Assembly: GCA_015501585.1 (NCBI GenBank)
Contig: JADNRY010000191.1
Location: forward strand, 1-64,000
Reading direction: 5' to 3'
Origin: Rhodocollybia butyracea
Taxonomy: Eukaryota > Basidiomycota > Agaricomycetes > Agaricales > Omphalotaceae
DNA length: 64,000 nucleotides
Position numbers and translations under genes: made by a program. The notes under the pieces were generated by a model that was not told where the DNA came from, searched no databases, and worked only from the letters and a program-made list of their open reading frames with translations. Below, one piece after another: positions 55,775 through 64,000 of this stretch (its first letter is position 1; each line of letters begins with the position of its first letter).

Positions 55775-56885
55775 TCGACATGAAGGCGGATTCCAAGGGT
55801 AGGGAGACTTTCTGAAGGCCTCTGCAAACAACAGATCTATCTTGACAAGTAGAGAGCACAGTTCATCACCTTGGTGCACATGAACTCTCTCTGCTTTGTC
55901 CACACTCCAGTCCTGACAGGTATAGAGCACAGTTCATCACCTTGGTGCACATGAACTCTCTCTGCTTTGTCCTCACTCCAGCATGCTTCAGTGTCTCTCT
56001 TTTGGCTTACAGACTATTTGAACAAGCTGAACCCCAGCTTCAAAACACATTTTATCTCTTGTTAATATCATCCTTTGCTGTTGAGCTATTCACAGTTCAA
56101 GTTGCAGCCTACAATGTGACACATCATTGTCACATGACTTTTGGGATATCATTCTGACAGGAATTTTGAGGAGAATCCAATGGAATTTTTGCCGAGGCCA
56201 TTGGATGAGCCATTCACATCATATGATCACTTTGATCCATTCAAAGTCTGACATCCTTGTATCAACTCCAGACAGTTTTTCTGTCAGTGGTTCTAGGACA
56301 TGTCTGGTATCATTATGAGCGGTCTTTTAATGCGAATCCAATGGTGCAAAAATTATAGGATTTGAGTCACCGGTTCCCAAGATATCACAAGTTTAATATT
56401 TGACAGATGTTGGAGCAGTGTGTATATTCAGTGGTTGGCTCCCACAGGTGCCAGAGTCCTGTGCAGAGGCCTGTGGTCGTCAGAAAAGCCTCTGAATCGC
56501 ATTCCTGCTCCTTCCTTCCCTTCCCCCATCATATCCCTTGTCTTTGGTGGTTGGTAAGGACATCTGTCCCCTTTCTACAGCTCTGATAGCTCAAACATCA
56601 TCTCTCAGCACTTCCTACATCTGCACAGACCTTAGCTCTGCTCACAAGAGTCTCAGATACAGGAATTGGTGTGCCTTTTTCTCTGATCTACTGATCTTTC
56701 ACTGAACAGAGCCCATAATACATCCATAGCAGATCTACACACATCTAGAACCTCTCAAGTTGACCTAGTTGTTAGATCTTGGATATCAGGGCTCTCAGTG
56801 CGCTCAGACTACCTATATTATCTATGTACTATGTACTGATTGATATTTGGCTTAGATCTTGCTTGATCAAGCCAATTTTTTGTCA
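55775..56885 (+). repeat. A1 repeat of the Ngaro-like element
   Basis: Starts TCGACATGAAGGCGG. I saw no difference from A2 (offset 4,381) in the parts compared, which suggests a young insertion or gene conversion. Contains an internal near-duplicate of about 60 bp (GTAGAGAGCACAGTTCATCA and GTATAGAGCACAGTTCATCA). Confidence 0.93.
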
Positions 56886-56927
56886 TCTCCCTGCTCATTC
56901 TTCACACATCTTCATATCAATTGTTTT

Positions 56928-58553
56928 ATGTCCAAAACTCGAGCTGGTTCTGTTTATCAAGGCCAACAGGCAGATCAAACTCATGATCCTGTGTCTCAGG
57001 CCACTTTATCACCTCAGGCTTCTTCTAGGTCACACATTAAGTCCAAGTTACCTCAATCTGTCCTCACTCCTTCCCAAGTCACTTCTGGTGGCTCCTCTCT
57101 GTCTAAACCTGCTCAGACCACCCACTTGGGCTCCTCACTGCACCACACACTTCAATATCCCTTCTCTGACCTTCCTGGTCCATCCAGAACCACTGCTCAT
57201 TCCCAAGATAAGCCTATTCAGTCCAAATCACTCTTGGATCGAATCACCCCCTCTCCTATCACCTCTGACCATGCTGCAGAGGTTGAAGAGATCAGAGCAG
57301 CTTCTGAAGCAATGGACCAGGTCCTTGAACAGTTCAGAAATGAGGAGATTTCTGTCAAAGAAGCCTTTAGAGCCTTCCAAGACCATAGTGGAGGTAAACC
57401 TGATGTGGTCCATGACTATGTCCAGCAGATGTTACAGATCCAGAGGGAAGAAATTAATGTTAGAAAAGACAAGAGAGCTGCTGCTAAAGAGAAACAGAGA
57501 CAGCAGTCAACTTCTGAGAGAATTACAGCTCAGCAAGCTGCTCAGGCTGCAGCATGGGCTGCTATGGAAAGGGAACTTATTGAGAATGAAGCACTACTTG
57601 CTGCAGTCAATGGAGACTCTATTGAGATTGAGAATGAACAACCAGGCTCTGGTATTGTTCCCACTATGGATCCATTCTTGGCTCAGCCTGCTGCAGCTTC
57701 TGGGTCAAAGGTGTCCTCTAGTCTTCCAGCTTCACTTCTGGAGGCTGCCCCTCACCTTGCTGCACTCACTACTACCTCTTCAATGTCACCTCATGTCCAG
57801 AAAACATGGGATCTCAGACTTCAGTTCACTCTGGACACCAATGTGGATTCTGTTCTTGGACTCCTTTCAGCTCAGTTCTTTTCTGAACCACTCCCTCACT
57901 CTTTGCTTCGTCTCATCATTAAGGACAAGTATGTGGACTTTGAGAAAGTTCATGCTGCTGTCAATGGAACCACTTTCTTCCATGATGATAGCAAGGATTT
58001 TGGTACAGAGTTCAAGTTGGTTAGAAAGGAGCAGTCTATTAAAAGCCTCCCAGTCACTACTGAATCCCAGTGGCTTCGAGTTTTTGAGGCTTGGCTCATT
58101 CCTTTGCTTAAGATATATCCTCACAGGCAGAATGAGCTTACTACTTATAAAGCTCAGATTCAAGAGCTGTTTAGAGTTGCCCCCACTGATCCATCTATGG
58201 GAATCAGAGTGGACAGAGAGGCTCGTCAAAAGGCTGCCAATACACCTTTTGACCTTGGTACATCTGAAGGGCTTAGGAACCTTGTGCTTAAGGAGATGCT
58301 CTCTGACACTTCTAGAAAGAGAGCAGCTCCTACTTCATCTCCCACTTCTGCCAAGTCATTTTCCAAGAGACATGATACACCTTGTATCCTCTGGAATAAT
58401 GATAGGTGCTCAGACCCTTGTCAGAATAACAGAAAACATGGTTATTGCAGTGAGTGTGGTGAAGCTCACAGAGCCATCAACAACCAGTCATGCTACTCAA
58501 AACTCATTGAAAGACGTCAAAATCAGGGTAGAGACCACAATTCAAGGTCCTAG
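56928..58553 (+). CDS. gag-like protein of the Ngaro-like element
   Basis: Structural, nucleic-acid-binding protein of the retroelement. I chose ATG 56928 (MSKTRAGSVYQGQ, 541 aa) over the in-frame upstream ATG at 56859, because that one lies inside the A1 repeat. N-terminal 120 residues: Ser/Thr/Gln-rich, disordered. About 120-230: long charged helix with likely coiled coil (VEEIRAASEAMDQVLEQF, EEINVRKDKRAAAKEKQRQQ). About 290-440: folded region with WDLRLQFTLDTNVDSVLGLL and WLRVFEAWLIPLLKIYPHR. The C-terminus has a Cys/His cluster, CILWNNDRCSDPC with HGYCSECGEAH, zinc-knuckle-like. The frame is intact. The +1 frame is open across the same stretch (Leu-rich) but looks like a codon-bias shadow. 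Confidence 0.85.
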   Translation: MSKTRAGSVYQGQQADQTHDPVSQATLSPQASSRSHIKSKLPQSVLTPSQVTSGGSSLSKPAQTTHLGSSLHHTLQYPFSDLPGPSRTTAHSQDKPIQSKSLLDRITPSPITSDHAAEVEEIRAASEAMDQVLEQFRNEEISVKEAFRAFQDHSGGKPDVVHDYVQQMLQIQREEINVRKDKRAAAKEKQRQQSTSERITAQQAAQAAAWAAMERELIENEALLAAVNGDSIEIENEQPGSGIVPTMDPFLAQPAAASGSKVSSSLPASLLEAAPHLAALTTTSSMSPHVQKTWDLRLQFTLDTNVDSVLGLLSAQFFSEPLPHSLLRLIIKDKYVDFEKVHAAVNGTTFFHDDSKDFGTEFKLVRKEQSIKSLPVTTESQWLRVFEAWLIPLLKIYPHRQNELTTYKAQIQELFRVAPTDPSMGIRVDREARQKAANTPFDLGTSEGLRNLVLKEMLSDTSRKRAAPTSSPTSAKSFSKRHDTPCILWNNDRCSDPCQNNRKHGYCSECGEAHRAINNQSCYSKLIERRQNQGRDHNSRS

Positions 58554-58559
58554 ATCACT

Positions 58560-58985
58560 AGCAGGCAGCAAGAGGACTGCTGATGCTGAACTAGCACCTC
58601 CACTTTGCTTCAGAAGCGGCTCTTTATGGTCTTCTTCATCTCATTCATTTCATTTTACTCCAGCCAGTATTACTTCCATCTATTCTGCACCACCTCTGCC
58701 ATCTCTTCCTCTGCATCTCCTGAATAATCCTCAGATGCAGTCAACTCTCAAAGCTATGGCTTCATATACTAAAGTTGACCTCAACTCACTCTCAGCAGGA
58801 GAATCATCTCACAATGTTATTCTCCTTGCTATTGCTGCTATTGTTCTCAAGACTGGGATAGATATTCAAGTCAGATATACTGCTAGCAAGTCTAACATCA
58901 AAGTGCTTTTTGCTTGATGATTACAAGCCTCAATTCCCTGCAAATTGTGTCCGCCTTTTTGAGCCCCCAAGAGAGCTACTGCCGG
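58560..58985 (+). pseudogene. residual RNase H C-terminus (deleted pol)
   Basis: In the +1 frame relative to gag, a stretch reading PLPSLPLHLLNNPQMQSTLK is followed at once by NVILLAIAAIVLKTGIDIQV and RYTASKSNI. The latter is the end of a DIRS/Ngaro RNase H domain as I know it. The frame then shifts and reads LDDYKPQFPANCVRLFEPP into the recombinase gene. The reverse transcriptase and most of RNase H are missing, with a junction at about 58770-58790. Confidence 0.55.
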
Positions 58986-58989
58986 CACG

Positions 58990-60000
58990 ATGGAGAGAGT
59001 CCTTTTAGAAGCCTTGGGTGAGCAGAGTGGCCGGAATGGGCGCTCTGCTCACCCCCCAATGGATATGAACAAGTTGGATGATCTTGTTATCTTCCTTCAA
59101 TCTCATGCCATTGAAAAGTCTACTAAAAATAACTATTCAACTGGTGCTAAAGACTACATTCGCTTCTGCACTTCTCACAACCTCTCCTTGGACCCTACTC
59201 CATCTACACTGTCTCGCTACATAGCCTACACATCCAAACATATTGCCTCTGGGCCTAAATATCTCACTGGAGCAAGACACTACTTGAAACAGCTTTACCC
59301 TCATTTTGATGAATCAAGGTCTGACCCCTTGGTTCAAGCTACCATAAGAGGGTCTAAGAAAGTCAGGGCTGACCCTGTGAAGAGGAAACCACCTCTTAGA
59401 CCCCACCACATCATGCAATTCTATGAAAGGAGACACCTCTCTTACAATCATCTTCTGTTTGCTACTATCATTAGTTGTGCCTTCTATGGGTGTCACAGAA
59501 TTGGAGAGCTCACAGTTCCAAATCAAAAATCACTTTTTGACTGGAGGAAGGTAATCAAAAGGGCATCACTCAAGCTTGAGTTGTTGCAAGCTGGTTATCA
59601 TCTTCCATATCACAAGAGTGATCCATTCTATCAAGGAACTGAGATTCTCTTCTGTACCCAGAAACTTGCCAATCCTGTCTCTTTGCTACAGGAATACACC
59701 ATTGCTAGAGACAGGCTTCATGGAGCTAGACCAGCTCTGTTTATCTGCGAAGATGGCTCTCTTCCATCTAGGTCTTGGTTTGAATCTATGTTTTATGCTG
59801 TCCTGAGTAGAGACTTTGGTGGACATTCAGCTAGAGCTGGTGGGGCCACATTTTACTCTGGGCTTGGTCTTGATGAGTCCATCATCATGGCTCTTGGGAG
59901 ATGGTCTTCTACAGCATGGAAAATTTACATCAGAGATAACCCTGCTGTCCGGGCTGAGTTGCAGCTAGCAGCTATTAGACTTCACCAACAACACCTTTAA
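58990..60000 (+). CDS. tyrosine recombinase (integrase) of the Ngaro-like element
   Basis: Catalyses integration of circular element DNA by strand exchange without target duplication. 336 aa. N-terminal SAM-like core-binding helices: FLQSHAIEKSTKNNYSTGAK and LSRYIAYTSKHIASGPKYLT. Catalytic domain: first Arg in FYGCHRIGEL, then the H-x-x-R box GGHSARAGGATF, GRWSSTAWK (His/Trp position) and the nucleophile Tyr in KIYIRDNP about 25 residues from the C-terminus. All key residues are present and the frame is intact. The start could lie upstream, because the frame in front (EPPRELLPARWRES) also reads as coding. The enzyme is plausibly active and could mobilise related copies. Confidence 0.88.
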   Translation: MERVLLEALGEQSGRNGRSAHPPMDMNKLDDLVIFLQSHAIEKSTKNNYSTGAKDYIRFCTSHNLSLDPTPSTLSRYIAYTSKHIASGPKYLTGARHYLKQLYPHFDESRSDPLVQATIRGSKKVRADPVKRKPPLRPHHIMQFYERRHLSYNHLLFATIISCAFYGCHRIGELTVPNQKSLFDWRKVIKRASLKLELLQAGYHLPYHKSDPFYQGTEILFCTQKLANPVSLLQEYTIARDRLHGARPALFICEDGSLPSRSWFESMFYAVLSRDFGGHSARAGGATFYSGLGLDESIIMALGRWSSTAWKIYIRDNPAVRAELQLAAIRLHQQHL

Positions 60001-60069
60001 CACTCCCCTTGCGTCTCATTCACATCTTTTTCACCACCATCCACCCCTCAACAACAATCCATAGCTTTT

Positions 60070-60155
60070 ATAGCTCTTCATGATCCGCTTAATTTATGGG
60101 CCTGGGGCCTGAGTTTTGGCTAACTTATTCATTACTGAGTGACAAAAGGCATAGG
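60070..60155 (+). repeat. B1 repeat of the Ngaro-like element
   Basis: 86 bp, ending AAAAGGCATAGG and abutting A2. Matches B2 at 61381-61466. Confidence 0.93.
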
Positions 60156-61266
60156 TCGACATGAAGGCGGATTCCAAGGGTAGGGAGACTTTCTGAAGGC
60201 CTCTGCAAACAACAGATCTATCTTGACAAGTAGAGAGCACAGTTCATCACCTTGGTGCACATGAACTCTCTCTGCTTTGTCCACACTCCAGTCCTGACAG
60301 GTATAGAGCACAGTTCATCACCTTGGTGCACATGAACTCTCTCTGCTTTGTCCTCACTCCAGCATGCTTCAGTGTCTCTCTTTTGGCTTACAGACTATTT
60401 GAACAAGCTGAACCCCAGCTTCAAAACACATTTTATCTCTTGTTAATATCATCCTTTGCTGTTGAGCTATTCACAGTTCAAGTTGCAGCCTACAATGTGA
60501 CACATCATTGTCACATGACTTTTGGGATATCATTCTGACAGGAATTTTGAGGAGAATCCAATGGAATTTTTGCCGAGGCCATTGGATGAGCCATTCACAT
60601 CATATGATCACTTTGATCCATTCAAAGTCTGACATCCTTGTATCAACTCCAGACAGTTTTTCTGTCAGTGGTTCTAGGACATGTCTGGTATCATTATGAG
60701 CGGTCTTTTAATGCGAATCCAATGGTGCAAAAATTATAGGATTTGAGTCACCGGTTCCCAAGATATCACAAGTTTAATATTTGACAGATGTTGGAGCAGT
60801 GTGTATATTCAGTGGTTGGCTCCCACAGGTGCCAGAGTCCTGTGCAGAGGCCTGTGGTCGTCAGAAAAGCCTCTGAATCGCATTCCTGCTCCTTCCTTCC
60901 CTTCCCCCATCATATCCCTTGTCTTTGGTGGTTGGTAAGGACATCTGTCCCCTTTCTACAGCTCTGATAGCTCAAACATCATCTCTCAGCACTTCCTACA
61001 TCTGCACAGACCTTAGCTCTGCTCACAAGAGTCTCAGATACAGGAATTGGTGTGCCTTTTTCTCTGATCTACTGATCTTTCACTGAACAGAGCCCATAAT
61101 ACATCCATAGCAGATCTACACACATCTAGAACCTCTCAAGTTGACCTAGTTGTTAGATCTTGGATATCAGGGCTCTCAGTGCGCTCAGACTACCTATATT
61201 ATCTATGTACTATGTACTGATTGATATTTGGCTTAGATCTTGCTTGATCAAGCCAATTTTTTGTCA
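60156..61266 (+). repeat. A2 repeat of the Ngaro-like element
   Basis: 1,111 bp, direct copy of A1. Frames in it are copies of non-coding A1 frames. Confidence 0.93.
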
Positions 61267-61380
61267 CCCTCCCTCCTCTCCCTTTATCTCTGTAATTGTA
61301 CAAACCAATGTATGTTCTATTTGTTTCTTCTTTAGCTCATTGTCTAGTATGCTTTTTTATACCTACTCATGTAACAGTAC

Positions 61381-61466
61381 ATAGCTCTTCATGATCCGCT
61401 TAATTTATGGGCCTGGGGCCTGAGTTTTGGCTAACTTATTCATTACTGAGTGACAAAAGGCATAGG
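61381..61466 (+). repeat. B2 repeat of the Ngaro-like element
   Basis: 86 bp, direct copy of B1. Marks the 3' end of the element; the host exon resumes at 61467 with CGAGGAGGATAC. Confidence 0.93.
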
Positions 61467-62162
61467 CGAGGAGGATACTGCTTTGCATCCTCATCGCCCG
61501 GAGAAGCGCTCAGCTGATAGCGACTCCGATGAGGACAGCGATACTGGACACGGTCAGTTGACTGGTTCACCCAAAATTAAGATTCTGACAATGATATCCC
61601 AGCAGAAACACTTCGATGTGCAAAGAAGTTTCGAAAACATATTCCGAAATTGGCCTCACCGATTTGGCGTTCTGATGGGGATAGGGACGAGATTGCTCAA
61701 GGTCCTAAGAAGCGCTCGTTGGCTCCTGTGGACTCTGACGAGGAAAAAGATGCTGGTCAGTTGACTGGTTCACCCAAAATTGCGGTTCTGAATCTGATTT
61801 CCTAGCTGAATCCTCCAAATGTGAGCAAAAAAAGGAAACCCCACTCCCTCGGCGCACAAAGGAGAAGAAGCTTCAAAGTGCAGTGAGCAATGGTCAGTGA
61901 CTTGTGCACCGAAAATAGCTGCTCTGACTGTAGTTTTTCAGTCAAAACAACTGCCAGAAGAAAAGCCAAGTCAACGCAGCCCCAGTCGAATCTAATTACC
62001 TACAAGAATCAAAAGTTACGCAAATATTGCGAGGATGATATCTGGTGGTGTTACTGTTCTAAAACGCCCAGTGGTCACCCTTTTACATCACTTAATGGTC
62101 TACGGCGTCACGCAAAAAAATGTTACTGTGTTGCGAAACCCGCAAAGGATTCGGTCACTTGA

Positions 62163-64000
62163 GGAAGTAAGGTCAGTTCCATATGTGCTCTTGTTAATTC
62201 TTACTAAATGTAAACATCTAGCTTCAACATCCATACGTACTTGCATTGCACACTCTGGAGACCGCTTCCAGGCATCTAACCTTTGTGTCCATGTCTTTCC
62301 CTATTGTAGTCTGCCTTCCTGATCCTGATGCTTGAGCTTCTGTTTAATGTTTCTTGTATACATGTTCCTGTTGGAGTCTACTCCGTATGTACCTAGTATT
62401 GGGACAGTATATCTAGCTTTGACTTGACCACATTTGGATACGCAGTCTGCTTACAGATACTGTACAGTTGGTAGTATATCACGCTTGACGGCGTCTTCGA
62501 GCCTCCTCCCCTTCAACTGAGGTGATAGTATACTTACATACATATCTAGTACGTTTGACTTATACGGGTACATATCACATTACAGCAGTTTTTCCCATTC
62601 AACTGAGTATATTTGACTTCTACAGATTATGAGACTCGTTCTCTAATTGAAGAAAAAGAGAACAGCACCTAAATCTACCTAAAAATGTTGTTCGGACAAT
62701 GGTATAGCGGGATTGAGGGCATTCATGTGAGGCGAAGGCTCGCAAAGATAGAAGGGACAATGCGAAGTGCTACCGCGGTACGACAGCATAGACAAACGGA
62801 TGACATCGATGATAATGACTTGAAGAACCACAATATCTCCGCAAAACTCGGACAGCAGTAAGCATTTCCGTGTATGAAAAAAGGAGACCCGAGTGAAAAA
62901 GAGGGCACAGAGCGAAGGGAAAATCGAAGTACCCTGGAGCCCAATGACTTGAAGGAGCCCAATGACTTGAATAAGGCTCGTAGCTTCTAGGTAGCGGCGA
63001 TGAAACACGCATGGGATTAGCGAGGTAGAGAGTCTATGCGAGAGTTAACGTTCATTAACATTAGTACAGAGGAACCATACTACGCCATTCCTAACAACCC
63101 CAGTGTTCTCAATTCCTAGCGACGCAGGATCCCAACACTTCCGCTGCTTCTCCTCCGCTGCCTCCAATTGCTCGGAGAAAGGGGATAATCAAACGCAATT
63201 GACGTAGTAGCTCGACATTGAATCAGACTTATTCGCGAACAAAACGCCGACATCACCCTCCCCTCATCCGAGTCTTCCAGCCAAATTGGACTCTCTCGGG
63301 TTTCCAGTTCATTTCAAGCCGATTAGCATAGCGATAGATATGCCTTCTGTCTTCCATCTAATGTTAGAGAAGAGTCGTTGGCGATAGAGGGAGGATTTTA
63401 GAAGCTATTGGAGGACGTTGTGAGTTGTTGATGTTCGGGGAATGTTCAAGTTATCAATGGGAGGTGAGGAAGCCGAGCTCATATTCGACGAGGTTCCTCC
63501 TCGCGAGCGAATTCAAGTAAAAAACCGCCAGCGTTTGTTACTGTCGTTGAGGTAGGGGTTGACAGAATTGAGAAGATACTCGAAACGGTATTCGAGTAGC
63601 CATTTGAGAATTTGAGCTCGAATGAATTCAAGCGTTGACAACTATGAAAAGTTGATCCCTATCTCAAGTCTCGACAGTATTCAGAATACCCAGAGCCATT
63701 GTGGATAAACCAGTAGCTAATGTATCATATTCAGGCGAAATCGGTAGACCATGATGAGGAGCTGAGATGCACCCCAAGGCCAGAGCCATAAAACCACGCG
63801 TGTACGCTTCGTAAAACAGATGGTGAGCATTCATCAATTAGAGGTTTTCCAACCCGTATCAATGCGTATCCAATGTGTATTTTGCGTGGCATAACATTTG
63901 AAGGAGAACGAATCAACGCGAGAAGGGTTGGGAAGAGCCGGGGGTAGAGCCGGGGGTAGAGCCGAGGAAACGAACGTCGGGATTCCATTGCGAAAAAAGC
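62163..64000. other. right-hand region, no convincing gene
   Basis: Short frames on both strands lack domains or splice structure. Seen: a 17-bp direct repeat AGCCCAATGACTTGAA at 62939 and 62957, and tandem GCCGGGGGTAGA units at 63939-63962. The stretch 63050-63330 is moderately GC-rich and could hold a small exon, but I cannot support one. Confidence 0.4.

Larger units (their letters stand above)
55775..61466 (+). mobile_element. Ngaro-like tyrosine-recombinase retrotransposon, RT-deleted
   Basis: 5,692 bp with split direct repeats in the order A1, ORFs, B1, A2, B2. A1 is 55775-56885 and A2 is 60156-61266 (1,111 bp each). B1 is 60070-60155 and B2 is 61381-61466 (86 bp each), with 114 bp between A2 and B2. 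This arrangement is diagnostic of Ngaro/DIRS-type elements. It encodes a gag-like protein and a tyrosine recombinase; only a stub of RNase H remains between them. It inserted between TCTGA and CGAGG of the host exon with no target duplication or loss. Confidence 0.9.
54245..62162 (+). pseudogene. nuclear-type hypothetical gene split by a Ngaro-like element
   Basis: Exons 54245-54505, 54553-54644, 54690-54809, 54857-55098, 55141-55774 joined to 61467-61552, 61603-61755, 61806-61892 and 61942-62162. Without the element they total 1,896 nt, 631 aa. The N-terminus is basic (SSNLRRSSRAAKITRTTKPA), and a helical domain follows (about residues 30-190). The middle has eight or so copies of a 21-residue repeat of the form SSDEEIESPPQRPGQKRGAVV with part variation (written here as type, not as one copy). 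The C-terminus has a Cys/His finger, CYCSKTPSGHPFTSLNG with RRHAKKCY, C2H2-like. It may bind nucleic acid or chromatin. With the element present, translation would end about nine codons into the insertion. Function unknown. Confidence 0.8.

Noticed and set aside
55120..55827. 235-aa minus-strand repeat protein
   Set aside because: Antisense shadow of the 63-bp coding minisatellite; the plus frame is supported by introns on both sides.
56779..58917. 712-aa Leu/Ser-rich frame overlapping the Ngaro gag gene
   Set aside because: It is in the +1 frame of a gag ORF that has recognisable features. Its composition fits a codon-bias shadow; only its last part (after about 58560) coincides with the RNase H remnant.
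60323..61384. Small ORFs repeated at 55942-56318 and 60323-60699
   Set aside because: They lie in the non-coding A1/A2 repeats and are duplicated only because the repeats are.
63731..63988. 85-aa minus-strand frame with PRLYPRLYPRLFP
   Set aside because: Produced by tandem GCCGGGGGTAGA units at the right edge; no other support.
1..64000. tRNA or rRNA genes
   Set aside because: I looked for T-loop and anticodon-arm patterns and conserved rRNA motifs and saw none. A dedicated search (tRNAscan-type) was not possible here.

Overview
The window looks like nuclear DNA of a filamentous basidiomycete, probably an Agaricomycete of the Rhizoctonia/Ceratobasidium kind. The species-level guess is inference. 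It rests on many 40-60 nt GT-AG introns, DIRS/Ngaro-type tyrosine-recombinase retroelements, a Tad1/I-type LINE, PIF-Harbinger elements, and host gene families (2OG dioxygenase, JmjC-like protein, SNF2-like helicase) that resemble multicopy families of that group. No rRNA, tRNA, CRISPR or bacterial operon structure was seen.

Region 1 (1-14 kb) is the most host-like. It holds a partial membrane protein gene running off the left edge, an eight-exon hypothetical gene, a 20-bp minisatellite and a 110-bp satellite. Then come a three-exon Fe(II)/2-oxoglutarate dioxygenase (4564-5631, minus), a foldback region with a perfect 172-bp palindrome, a six-exon JmjC-like dioxygenase (6955-8814, plus) and a long SNF2-family helicase gene (8994-13775, minus) with about ten frame breaks. 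Two candidate 2OG oxygenases beside an SNF2 ATPase within 9.3 kb is the best candidate here for a functional chromatin or DNA-modification cluster.

Region 2 (14-29.7 kb) is decayed. It has a frame-broken fragment of a condensin CAP-H/Barren subunit and two head-to-head copies of a DIRS/Ngaro-like gag. The plus copy is followed by a reverse transcriptase-RNase H gene whose intron is filled with an 18-bp minisatellite. Several MITE-like inverted-repeat elements follow, one carrying telomere-like CCCTAA motifs.

Region 3 (29,764-46,269) is one Ty3/gypsy LTR retrotransposon (327-bp LTRs, TGGG target duplication). Later insertions were nested in it: a LINE in the 5' LTR, a solo terminal-repeat copy of a tyrosine-recombinase element, a PIF-Harbinger transposon with convergent Myb-like and transposase genes, and a Tourist-like MITE. 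All nine differences between its LTRs are CpG transitions in the 5' copy, and three of its four in-frame stops, plus the LINE ORF1 stops, fit CGA-to-TGA changes. This suggests methylated-CpG deamination.

Region 4 (46-64 kb) has fragmented hypothetical genes, then an eight-exon nuclear-type gene (54,245-62,162). That gene is split by a 5,692-bp Ngaro-like element inserted without target duplication or loss, so the empty site can be read exactly and the host exons total 632 codons. The element keeps gag and tyrosine recombinase but has lost its reverse transcriptase core. From 62.2 kb to the right edge nothing convincing was found.
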